This document shows positions 9,148-16,628 of a DNA stretch of 62,517 bases, piece by piece (the first letter of the stretch is position 1; each line of letters opens with the position of its first letter). Under the pieces are notes generated by a model. The model was not told the DNA's origin. It ran no database searches and saw only the letters and a list, made by a program, of their open reading frames with translations. The stretch comes from Thermoanaerobaculum sp. (GTDB lineage: Bacteria > Acidobacteriota > Thermoanaerobaculia > Multivoradales > UBA5704). A program made the position numbers and the translations under genes. The stretch is from NCBI GenBank assembly GCA_021154885.1, contig JAJKHS010000089.1, positions 1 through 62,517 on the forward strand, given 5' to 3'.

Positions 9148-9176
9148 GGCGGTCGAGACCCCTCGTCTCGACCGCC
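9148..9176. terminator. Bidirectional stem-loop between convergent genes
   Basis: GGCGGTCGAGAC and GTCTCGACCGCC form a perfect 12-bp stem with a CCCTC loop, positioned between the stops of the MFS gene and the convergent aminotransferase. There is no T tract, so a terminator role is inferred from position. Confidence 0.6.
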
Positions 9177-9180
9177 CCCC

Positions 9181-10506
9181 TCACTCCAGTCGCCGCAACG
9201 CCTCTTCCAGCCGCGGCAGGGCGGCTTCGACGTCGGCCTCGGAGACGGCGCCCACGCTCAGGCGGAACCACCCCTCGTCCACGGTCGAGCCGAAGGCCCC
9301 GAAGGGGACGATGCCGATGCCGGCGGCCTCCAGCACGTAACGGCGCACGTCGCGATTGGTGCGCAGTGGCGTGCCGTCGGGTGTCCGCCGGCCGAAGGGG
9401 TGGATGCGCGCGGTGAGATAGATGGCACCCATGGGCGGGATGCTCTCCACCGGCAGGCCCCGGCCTTTCATGGCCTGGAAGCCCTGGTGGAGGAGGTCGA
9501 GGCGCACCGCGAGCCGGCGCTTGAAGCTGGCCTGGTAGCGCCGGATCCCCGCCGCGTCGTCGAGCAGGGCGGCGGTCGCCACCTGCTCGGCCCGTGGCGC
9601 CCAGGCGCCGACGTGGCCCAGCACGGCCGACATGCGGGAGATGACGTCCACCGGTCCCACCCCCCACCCCACCCGCAGCCCGGTGGCGGCGAAGGCCTTG
9701 CTGATGCCGTCCACGAACAGGGTATAGCGCGCCATCTCCGGCAGCAGCTCCGGCGGCGTCACGTGGGCGGTGTCGCCGAAGCAGAGCATCCAGTAGATCT
9801 GGTCGTACATGACGTAGAGGGGCCGTTCGCCGCGGCGGGCGCGGGCCTCGTTCTCCGCCAGCACCGCCTCGCAGATGCCCAGCAGCGTGCCGCGCTCGAA
9901 GGCCGTGCCGGTGGGATTGAGGGGCGAGTTGAGGCAGAGCAGGCGGGCGCCGGGCAGCAGCGGCAGCAGCTCGTCGCGGGTGGGCAGGAACCGGCTCTCC
10001 GGACCGCACACCAGTGGCACGCCCGTCGCTCCCGCCAGGTGCACGTAGTGGTTGCTGTTCCAGCTCGGGATGGTGTAGATCACCCGGTCGCCCGGATCGC
10101 AGAGGGTGAGGAAGATGCAGTAGATGACCGGCCGGGCGCCGGCGACGATGAGCACCGAATCCACCGGATAGCGCAGCCCCAGGTCGCGCTCATAGAACCG
10201 CGCCACCGCCTGCCGCAGGTCCGGCATGCCGTTCGCCGGCGGGTAGTTGGTCTCGCCCTCGTCCAGGGCCTTGCGGACCCCCTCCAGCAGGACCTCCGGG
10301 ATGGGGAAGTAGCGCGGGTCGAAGTCCCCCACCGTGAGGTTGCAGACGGGCCGGCCCGCGGCCACCACGGCCCGGATCTCCCCGGCGATGCGCAGGATCT
10401 CCGAGCCGACAAGGCCGGCCGCCATGGTGGAGACCCGGCGATTGGGGTCGGGACCCACGTCCCGGGCAAGCTCGGCGAGGTCGAGGCAGGTCTGTTCGAT
10501 GTCCAT
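9181..10506 (-). CDS. Class I/II PLP-dependent aminotransferase
   Basis: A 441-residue fold-type I enzyme that transfers amino groups using pyridoxal phosphate. The Schiff-base lysine is in VDGISKAFAATGLRVGW, the substrate-carboxylate Arg region follows in GLRVGWGVGP, and SPLNPTGTAFERGTL is the usual Asn/Pro/Gly block. The 50-residue N-terminal part (MAAGLVGSEILRIAGEIR) resembles aspartate/kynurenine-type aminotransferases. ATG 10506 (MDIEQTC) is preferred to the longer frame. A second, different aminotransferase lies at 11716 on the same strand, separated by Uma2 and the repeat array. Substrate unknown. Confidence 0.83.
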   Translation of the reverse strand: MDIEQTCLDLAELARDVGPDPNRRVSTMAAGLVGSEILRIAGEIRAVVAAGRPVCNLTVGDFDPRYFPIPEVLLEGVRKALDEGETNYPPANGMPDLRQAVARFYERDLGLRYPVDSVLIVAGARPVIYCIFLTLCDPGDRVIYTIPSWNSNHYVHLAGATGVPLVCGPESRFLPTRDELLPLLPGARLLCLNSPLNPTGTAFERGTLLGICEAVLAENEARARRGERPLYVMYDQIYWMLCFGDTAHVTPPELLPEMARYTLFVDGISKAFAATGLRVGWGVGPVDVISRMSAVLGHVGAWAPRAEQVATAALLDDAAGIRRYQASFKRRLAVRLDLLHQGFQAMKGRGLPVESIPPMGAIYLTARIHPFGRRTPDGTPLRTNRDVRRYVLEAAGIGIVPFGAFGSTVDEGWFRLSVGAVSEADVEAALPRLEEALRRLE

Positions 10507-10573
10507 GCCGAGAACTATATGGCAGGAACCGAGCCGGTGGGCCAAGGGGAATTTGCCGGGCGATCAATCGAGG

Positions 10574-11209
10574 TTAGCGCCCTCGGGTCAGCCCGTCCGG
10601 AGGGAAGAGGGAGCCTACCTGGATCGCCAAGTCCGACAGGAGGGCCGAGCGGATCGTCTCGCCGCGACCGAAGCAGCCCAGCTCCACGTACCGGCTGCGA
10701 TCCTCGCTCAAGGCCAGGACCGTCACCGTACGGGTGCGCAGGTTCACCCGCCAGTATTCCGGGATTCCCGCCGCGAGGTATGCATCCTGCTTGACGGTGC
10801 GGTCCCGTTTGTACGTCGAAGGCGATCCGACCTCCATGACGAGGTCCGGCACTCCCTGGAAATTCGGGTCCTCGAAGCGAGGCAGGTTCTCCGTGCGGAT
10901 GAACACGACGTCCGGCTCGACCGGTGAGGCGATGCCGTCAGGCAACAGGACGTCGAAAGGAGCTGAATACATAGCGCCAAGCTGGTTCTCATCCACGTAC
11001 CGGCCAAAGGTCTGGCCCAGGCGCCAGAGCACGAACTGGTGGCCTGTAGTAGGCGCGGGCGTCACGTAGAGGTGTCCCCGGATGACCTCGTACCGGCGGC
11101 CGTCGTCGGGGAGGCGCAGATAGTCCGCATAGGTCCACTGTCCCTGGGCCGGCCAAGCCCGGTCGTCGTCGTGCCACGGAAACGTCAGAGGTCTTGCAGG
11201 TTCGCCCAT
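10574..11209 (-). CDS. Uma2-family (DUF820) putative nuclease
   Basis: A 211-residue protein of the Uma2 family, whose fold is of the PD-(D/E)XK restriction-endonuclease type; physiological role unknown. The catalytic-type sequence runs PDVVFIRTENL, then PDLVMEVGSPST and a downstream Lys in DRTVKQDAYLAAGIPEYW, giving the D-x(n)-E-x-G pattern of the family. Such genes are often multicopy in GC-rich and cyanobacterial genomes; a second member is at 51462. The ORF begins at 11209 with AGGAGGTATCC upstream. Confidence 0.85.
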   Translation of the reverse strand: MGEPARPLTFPWHDDDRAWPAQGQWTYADYLRLPDDGRRYEVIRGHLYVTPAPTTGHQFVLWRLGQTFGRYVDENQLGAMYSAPFDVLLPDGIASPVEPDVVFIRTENLPRFEDPNFQGVPDLVMEVGSPSTYKRDRTVKQDAYLAAGIPEYWRVNLRTRTVTVLALSEDRSRYVELGCFGRGETIRSALLSDLAIQVGSLFPPDGLTRGR

Positions 11210-11414
11210 TGGATACCTCCTCGATACCGAAATCGAGGTTAGCCCCTCCCGGGAAGCCCGTCAAGCCATCCGCGAGTTGCGAGAAGATGGTAAATCACGT
11301 CGCGTCCGGAAATCAAGGGAAAATTCGTCCCTCCTCGTGCCGGCGGTCTCCAAACAGGTCCCGGGCGGGAAAAACTCGCCCCGGAGCGCAATTCCAGCCT
11401 CAAAACCCGAGAAC

Positions 11415-11726
11415 CAATAGGATGAGACGCCGGAACAATGCGTAAACCGCTGGAACAATGCGCGAACCGCTGAGCACATTGTCCGGACGATCTTTTCAAT
11501 GTCCTCAGGGTCTCGCCCAATGCCCCAGCCGTTCTCGCATTGTGCAGGACAGTTTTTCCAACGCGTGCAGACGTTTTCCCATTGGGGAAATTGTCCCAGC
11601 AATGTGGGAGGCGTCCGAGCCAATGGGATCGCAGTTTTTTGGCTGGAAAAACTTCTCCAGCCATGAGACAGCCTCCCGCAAGGAGCTCCAGGAGGTTTTC
11701 GCAATGCGATCGGCGTCAATCCAATC
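11415..11726. repeat. Phased array of CAATG/CATTG words, about 20.5-bp period
   Basis: This fills a 506-base gap without a gene (11210-11715). CAATG or its reverse complement CATTG occurs at 11436, 11456, 11477, 11497, 11518, 11538, 11580, 11600, 11621 and 11702, with one-base variants at 11415 (CAATA), 11559 (CAACG) and 11722 (CAATC) and a CATG at 11662. Spacings are 20 or 21, or 40-41 where a unit is missing, so the mean is 20.5 bases, two helical turns. Sequence between the words is only weakly repeated. The last unit enters the 3' end of the next aminotransferase gene. Confidence 0.85.
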
Positions 11727-12792
11727 GTCGCAGCCCTGCGGAGAGGTTTCTCAGCCCCGCCGCCACGTCCTCCGGCTTGAGGGCGAAGCCTAGCCGGAAA
11801 TGCCGCGGGGACTCGAAGTATTGGCCTGGCACGATGGAGGTGTCGAGGGTGCGCAGCCAGTCGTGGAGGGGCTGGCTGTCCTCTTCCTTCTTCAGGCGGG
11901 GGAAGACGGTCACCGAGCGCTCGGGCACGACGCAGTCGAGCCACTCGGCGTGCCCGGCCAGGAAGGCGTGCACCTGCTCGAGGTTGGGGTCGACGATGGC
12001 GCGGCTGCGGGCGATCAGCCGCGGGAGCTGCCGCAACGCCGCCACGGCGAGGGAGGCGCTCGGCATCGAGCCCGCCGCGTCCAGGAAGTCGTACGTCCGC
12101 CGCAGCCGGCCCGTGAGATGAGGGTCGCCGGCGAGGATCCAGCCGCAGCGCAGCCCCGAGAGGCCGTAGCTCTTGGTCAGGCTGCTGGTGGCCACGAGGT
12201 TGGGACCGAGATGGACGTGGCTCGGCGGCGCCGCCTCGAACCAGACGTCGCGATAGACCTCGTCCACCAGCAGCCAGGTGCCCCTGCGCTCGGCGATCCG
12301 GCCCAGCTCGCCGACCTCCCGGGGCGGCAGCATCACGCCGCTGGGATTATGCGGATTGGTGATCACCATCAGGCGGACCCGCTCGGAGAAGAGCGCGCGG
12401 ACCTCATCCAGGTCCAGGTGGTAGCCGTTCTCGAAGCGCCGGGAGAAGCGGCGCACCCGGGCTCCCAGGAACTCGAGGATCGCCAGGATCGGCTCGTACG
12501 TCGGCTGCTCCACGAGCACCAGGTCCCCCGCCTCGACAAGGGTGGCGAGGGCGAGGAAGTTGGCCCCCGAGGTCCCGCCCGCCGTCACCACCCGCTCGGG
12601 AGCCACCCCGTACAGGGAAGCGATGGCTTCCAGGAGCGGCGGATAGCCCTCCCGGTTGTCGCCGTTGACCTGGACGTCCCCCGGCTCCAGGACGAGGTCC
12701 TCCGTGCTGCAACCCAGCAGGCCGCTGTTGGCCAGGTTGTACCGCGCCGCCGCGTGCTCCTTGGCCCAGCGCATGTAGACGCTGCCTTTCAT
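11716..12792 (-). CDS. PLP-dependent aminotransferase, histidinol-phosphate/aspartate type
   Basis: A 358-residue fold-type I aminotransferase. The PLP lysine is in SSLTKSYGLSGLRCGW; NPHNPSGVMLPP and LLVDEVYRDVWFE supply the usual Asn and Asp/Tyr cofactor contacts; GGTSGANFLALATL is the phosphate-binding segment. GGAGGAGCAAGG precedes ATG 12792. It precedes a gene-free block with the CAATG array. The amino-acid permease upstream on the same strand (12916-14250) suggests amino-acid catabolism, which is inference. Confidence 0.82.
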   Translation of the reverse strand: MKGSVYMRWAKEHAAARYNLANSGLLGCSTEDLVLEPGDVQVNGDNREGYPPLLEAIASLYGVAPERVVTAGGTSGANFLALATLVEAGDLVLVEQPTYEPILAILEFLGARVRRFSRRFENGYHLDLDEVRALFSERVRLMVITNPHNPSGVMLPPREVGELGRIAERRGTWLLVDEVYRDVWFEAAPPSHVHLGPNLVATSSLTKSYGLSGLRCGWILAGDPHLTGRLRRTYDFLDAAGSMPSASLAVAALRQLPRLIARSRAIVDPNLEQVHAFLAGHAEWLDCVVPERSVTVFPRLKKEEDSQPLHDWLRTLDTSIVPGQYFESPRHFRLGFALKPEDVAAGLRNLSAGLRRLD

Positions 12793-12827
12793 TCCTTGCT
12801 CCTCCTTTGCCCCTGCCCAAGACCCTC

Positions 12828-12884
12828 ATCACCCCGGCCCTCTTCTCCCGCCCCCTCGCCACCCCTCCCCGGGAGAAGAGGGAG
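12828..12884. repeat. CCCTCTTCTCCCG hairpin repeat, left copy
   Basis: CCCTCTTCTCCCG and CGGGAGAAGAGGG pair around a variable GC-rich loop, preceded by GACCCTCATCACCCCGG. The same element occurs in inverted orientation at 14392-14452, so the two copies bracket the amino-acid permease gene. A diverged relative is at 52225. Confidence 0.7.
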
Positions 12885-12915
12885 ACCAGCAAGAGCGCTC
12901 CAACCGGGTTGGCGC

Positions 12916-14250
12916 CTATGTCCTCCACCCTGCCCGCCGCCAGTAATAGTAGACCGGCACTCCCAGGGCAAAGATGGCCGTGCCGATCAACGCGTTTCTC
13001 GTATCCGTGAAAAAAATGTTGAGCACGATCCCCCCGCCGGCGAGGATGAAGAGGAGCGGCACCCAGGGGTAGGCCGGCACGGGGAACGGCCGCGGCGCGT
13101 CCGCCAGGGTCCGCCGAAAGACGATTAGCGAGGCCCCGGCGAGGGCGAAGAAGATCCAGTCCGCGAACACCGCGTAGCTCAACAGGCGGTCGTAGGTGTT
13201 CGCCAGCGCATAGACCGCGGCGATGCCCCCTTGGAGCAGGATAGACGCCGTGGGCGCCCGGAACCGGGGCGACAGCCGCGCCAGCGCACGGAAGAAGAGG
13301 CCGTCCGCCGCCATGGCGTAGTAGACGCGGGGCGCCGAGAGGAGCGCCAGGTTCATGAAGCCGAAGGTCGAGATCACGATCAGCAGGCTGATGACCTTGG
13401 CGCCCGTCTCCCCGACGAGGCGCGACGCCATGTCCGCGGCCGGCGTCCTGGTCGCGGCCAGGGCCGGCGCGCCCAGCACGTGCACGTAGGCCACGTTGGC
13501 GGAGACGTAGACCGCGATGACGCAGAAGACGCCGATCAGGATGGCTCGCGGCAGGTTCCGTTGCGGCTCCTTCACCTCCTCGGCGACGTAGTTGAGGTTC
13601 TGCCAGCCGCCGTAGGCGAACATGGCCGGCACCAGCCCGGCAAAGAAGGCGGAGAGCAGGGAGACGCCGCCCAACTCCGGCGGCACCAGGGGCTTCCAGG
13701 TGAGCCCCGACTCCTTGGTGAGGACGAAGGCGCCCACGATCAGCGCTCCGATCGCCAGCGTCTTGCTGAAGGTGATCAGGTTGATGACCACCGCTCCCGG
13801 CTTGATGCCCAGGGCGTGGAAGGCCGCCAGCGTCAGCAGGATGGCGGCGGCGAGCCAGGGCGTCGAGCCGGCCGGCAGGGCCACCAGCCGCGCCACGTAC
13901 TGGGCGAAGGCCACCGCCACCGCCGCCGTGGCCCCGGACTGGACGATCAGCAGCAGCCCCCAGCCGTAGAGGAAGGCGACGAGGGGCGAGAACGCCTCGC
14001 GGAAGAAGGCGTACTGCCCGCCCACCCTGGGCATCACCGTGCTCAGCTCGGCGAAGACGAAGGCGCCGAACAGGGCGATGACGCCGCCGGCGATCCACAC
14101 GCAGAGGATGAGGAACGGCGTGTGGACCTTCTGGGCCACGACATAGGGATTGATGAAGATGCCCGAGCCGATGATCCCGCTGACGACGATCATCGTGGCG
14201 TCGAACAGCGTCAGACGCCGGGCGAACCCCGGGCTCGATGCCGTGCTCAT
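12916..14250 (-). CDS. APC-superfamily amino acid permease
   Basis: A 444-residue inner-membrane transporter with about 12 helices. The helix 1 block TMIVVSGIIGSGIFINPYVV and the family pattern around SGATAAVAVAFAQYVARLVA and MFAYGGWQNLNYVAEEVKEP are typical of the amino acid/polyamine/organocation superfamily (LAT/YfnA-like branch). ATG 14250 is chosen because GGAG lies upstream and the next residues, STASSPGFARRLTLFDAT, are the usual short N-terminus; the longer frame runs into repeat sequence. Likely imports or exchanges amino acids; substrate unknown. Confidence 0.87.
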   Translation of the reverse strand: MSTASSPGFARRLTLFDATMIVVSGIIGSGIFINPYVVAQKVHTPFLILCVWIAGGVIALFGAFVFAELSTVMPRVGGQYAFFREAFSPLVAFLYGWGLLLIVQSGATAAVAVAFAQYVARLVALPAGSTPWLAAAILLTLAAFHALGIKPGAVVINLITFSKTLAIGALIVGAFVLTKESGLTWKPLVPPELGGVSLLSAFFAGLVPAMFAYGGWQNLNYVAEEVKEPQRNLPRAILIGVFCVIAVYVSANVAYVHVLGAPALAATRTPAADMASRLVGETGAKVISLLIVISTFGFMNLALLSAPRVYYAMAADGLFFRALARLSPRFRAPTASILLQGGIAAVYALANTYDRLLSYAVFADWIFFALAGASLIVFRRTLADAPRPFPVPAYPWVPLLFILAGGGIVLNIFFTDTRNALIGTAIFALGVPVYYYWRRAGWRT

Positions 14251-14313
14251 GGCGGCTGGCTCCTGAATGGCTCCCAAAGGCGCCGCGAGTCTATCTCCAT
14301 CCGGCTCCATCCG

Positions 14314-14356
14314 AAAAAACGGAGTAAGTGGCCGGCGAGACGCCGGCGGTCCCAGG
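14314..14356. repeat. GGGACCGCCGGCGTCCC family, half copy B
   Basis: AAAAAACGGAGTAAGTGG followed by CCGGCGAGACGCCGGCGG matches the right arm of copies at 4482 and 44534, with a few substitutions. The left arm is absent, so this is a solo arm upstream of the permease start. Confidence 0.7.
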
Positions 14357-14391
14357 AGGTCTTGCTTCTGCTGGTTTCTGACTAACCACTC

Positions 14392-14452
14392 CCTCTTCTC
14401 CCGGCGGAAGGGGGGGAGGCCGGGAGAAGAGGGCCGGGGTGATGAGGGTCCC
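14392..14452. repeat. CCCTCTTCTCCCG hairpin repeat, right (inverted) copy
   Basis: CCCTCTTCTCCCGG, a purine-rich loop, and CCGGGAGAAGAGGG, then CCGGGGTGATGAGGGTC. It is the reverse complement of the element at 12828 with a different loop, and separates the permease from the divergent DUF748 gene. Confidence 0.7.
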
Positions 14453-14525
14453 CGACGCCCCGAACTGGCAGACACCTTGCTACACATTCCACCAGCGCCG
14501 CCTGCAGGAGGCGCGGCGAGGCATT

Positions 14526-16196
14526 ATGGCGAATCCAGCGGCAAAACCAGCAAGAATCCCACGCGAGAACCAGGAGCCGCCCGAGCCCGAGACGGCCCGG
14601 CCGGAGCGGCCCCTCAAATCGAGGCCTACCATCGGCCGGCGCGGTCTCCTCTGGCTGGCGGCCGCCGGCGCCGTGGCCCTGATCCTCGTCCTGGTGGCCA
14701 GCCACTTCGACGAGTACCTGCGGCGCAACCTGGAAGCCAAGATGAACCAGCACCTCAAGGGCTACACCGTGAGCGTCGGCCACGCCCACCTGAATCCCTT
14801 CACCTTCTCTCTGACCCTTCAGCAACTGGTCATCCGCCAGCAGGCCAACCCCGAGCCGCCGGTGGCGGACGTCCCCCGCCTCAAGACGAGCGTCGAGTGG
14901 CGGGAGCTGCTCACCTTCCACCTGGTGGCCGACGCCGTGTTCGACCAGCCGCGCGTCCACGTCGACCTGCCCCAGCTCCTGGCGGAGAACCGGGACCCCA
15001 CGAAGATCAGGGACCGCGGCTGGCAGCAGGCCCTGGAGTCGATCTACCCCCTGAAGTTCAACCTCGTGGCGGTGAACGACGGCGACGTCGTCTACGTGGA
15101 CACGGACCCGCAGCACCCGCTCCACATCTCGCACTGGAACCTCAACGCCTCCAACATCCGCAACATCCACTCCCGGGAGCGGACCTATCCCTCGCCGATC
15201 CACAGCGACGGAGTAATCTTCGACACCGGCCGGGGCGTCCTGGACGGCAACGCCGACTTCCTGGCCGAGCCGTTCCCCGGCGTCCACGCCGTCTACAAGG
15301 TGTCGAACGTTCCTCTCGAGCAACTGCGCCCGTTGAGCGCCAAGGCGAACCTGTCGCTCAAGGGGGGCATCCTCGCCTCCCACGGCGAATTCGAATACGG
15401 CCCGCGGCACAAGGAGGTGCACATCGCCGACGTCACCGTCCGCGGCCTCGACCTCGACTACATCCACTCGGCGGCCACCGCGCCCGCCGAGAAGGCGCGC
15501 GGAAAGCAGGTGGCCGCGGCCGCCCGCAACCAGAGCCCGCCCGTGCCGGTGCTGATCGACCGTCTCCGGCTCACCGGCAGCAAGGTGGGGCTCGTCAACC
15601 GCTCGGCCGACCACTCCTTCCGCTTCTTCGTCGACGGCGCCGAGCTCGACGTGACCAACGTCTCCACCGGCTTCCGCAACGGGCCGACCCGGGCGCGGCT
15701 CACCGGCCGCTTCATGGGCAGCGGCACCGCCCACGCCAACGCCACCTTCCGCGACGACCGCAACGGCCCGGACTTCAACTTCCTGATCGCCGTCGAGAAC
15801 GCGAACCTCCCCGCGCTCAACGACCTCTTCCGCTCCTACGGCAAGCTCGACGTCGCCGGCGGCACCTTCTCCGTCTACTCCGAGGTCAAGGTCCACAACG
15901 GCCGCATCGAAGGCTACGTCAAGCCGCTGTTCAAGGACGTGAAGGTCTACGATCCGCAGCAGGACAAGGACAAGCCCGTCCTCAAGAAGCTCTACGAGAA
16001 GGTCGTGGGGGGCGTCGCCCACGTCCTGGAGAACCACCGCGGCGAGGATGCCACCGTCGCCGACCTCTCCGGCCCTTTGAGCCAGCCCCACACCAGCACC
16101 TGGGACATCGTCGTCCACCTGGTGTCGAACGCCTTCGTGAAGGCCATCCTGCCGGGATTCGAGAAGGAGATCGAGGCGGCCCGCAAGCGGCGGTGA
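14526..16196 (+). CDS. DUF748 / AsmA-like envelope protein
   Basis: A 556-residue protein with a cytosolic, charged and proline-rich N-terminus, one membrane helix (RGLLWLAAAGAVALILVLVA, about residues 40-60) and a long periplasmic domain. The sequence after the helix (FTFSLTLQQLVIRQ, DVPRLKTSVEW) follows the DUF748 pattern, distantly related to AsmA/bridge-type lipid-transfer proteins of the Gram-negative envelope. LSLKGGILASHGEFEYGP and later repeated beta strands fit that fold. ATG 14526 follows AGGAGGCGCGGCGAGG. Alone on its strand; role in envelope lipid homeostasis is inference. Confidence 0.75.
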   Translation: MANPAAKPARIPRENQEPPEPETARPERPLKSRPTIGRRGLLWLAAAGAVALILVLVASHFDEYLRRNLEAKMNQHLKGYTVSVGHAHLNPFTFSLTLQQLVIRQQANPEPPVADVPRLKTSVEWRELLTFHLVADAVFDQPRVHVDLPQLLAENRDPTKIRDRGWQQALESIYPLKFNLVAVNDGDVVYVDTDPQHPLHISHWNLNASNIRNIHSRERTYPSPIHSDGVIFDTGRGVLDGNADFLAEPFPGVHAVYKVSNVPLEQLRPLSAKANLSLKGGILASHGEFEYGPRHKEVHIADVTVRGLDLDYIHSAATAPAEKARGKQVAAAARNQSPPVPVLIDRLRLTGSKVGLVNRSADHSFRFFVDGAELDVTNVSTGFRNGPTRARLTGRFMGSGTAHANATFRDDRNGPDFNFLIAVENANLPALNDLFRSYGKLDVAGGTFSVYSEVKVHNGRIEGYVKPLFKDVKVYDPQQDKDKPVLKKLYEKVVGGVAHVLENHRGEDATVADLSGPLSQPHTSTWDIVVHLVSNAFVKAILPGFEKEIEAARKRR

Positions 16197-16200
16197 AGGG

Positions 16201-16497
16201 CTATCTCACCCCGTCCGCCTCCGCAGCCAAGGCGAAGTCCTTCTCCGACAAGCCGCCCACGGAGTGGGTCCAGAGGGTGACCTTCACCCGGCCCCAGGTG
16301 AGGAAGATGTCCGGATGGTGTCCCTCCCGCTCGGCCACCTCGCCGAGGCGATTGACGTAGGCGAGGGCCTCGCGGAAGTCCGGGAAGCGGTACTCCTTCT
16401 CCAGATGATGCTCGTTGACCATGGTCCAGCCCTGGAGCTGGCCGTACAGCTTGCGCAGCTCCTCGCCCTTCAGCGCCGAAGCGCCCTGATCGCTCAT
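16201..16497 (-). CDS. phhB: 4a-hydroxytetrahydrobiopterin dehydratase (pterin-4a-carbinolamine dehydratase)
   Basis: A 98-residue enzyme that dehydrates the 4a-carbinolamine formed by aromatic amino acid hydroxylases, regenerating the pterin cofactor. WTMVNEHHLEKEYRFPDF and EREGHHPDIFLTWGRVKVTL carry the family's active-site histidines (HHP) and WTHSVGGLSEKDFALA is the conserved C-terminus. Length is normal for the family. ATG 16497 is preceded by GAAAGAGAGGTCAG. It ends 4 bases from the stop of the convergent DUF748 gene. No hydroxylase is in the window. Confidence 0.93.
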   Translation of the reverse strand: MSDQGASALKGEELRKLYGQLQGWTMVNEHHLEKEYRFPDFREALAYVNRLGEVAEREGHHPDIFLTWGRVKVTLWTHSVGGLSEKDFALAAEADGVR

Positions 16498-16628
16498 GCT
16501 CTGACCTCTCTTTCCGCCGCCATCCGCAATTGATTCGCCGCTCTCCCATCCTACCCCTCTCGTCCACCTCCGGGGCTGCAACCCCTGTGCCGTGAACGAG
16601 TGGCACATGCATTGCCTTACAGGAAGGC

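Noticed and set aside
10574-11209. Uma2 genes as restriction enzymes of a defined type
   Set aside because: The fold is nuclease-like but no methylase or other restriction gene is nearby, so I give only the family name.
11415-11726. The CAATG array as a CRISPR
   Set aside because: The shared word is only 5 bases, occurs in both orientations and the intervals are 20-21 bases, unlike the 24-48-base repeats and 30-40-base spacers of CRISPR. No cas genes are present.
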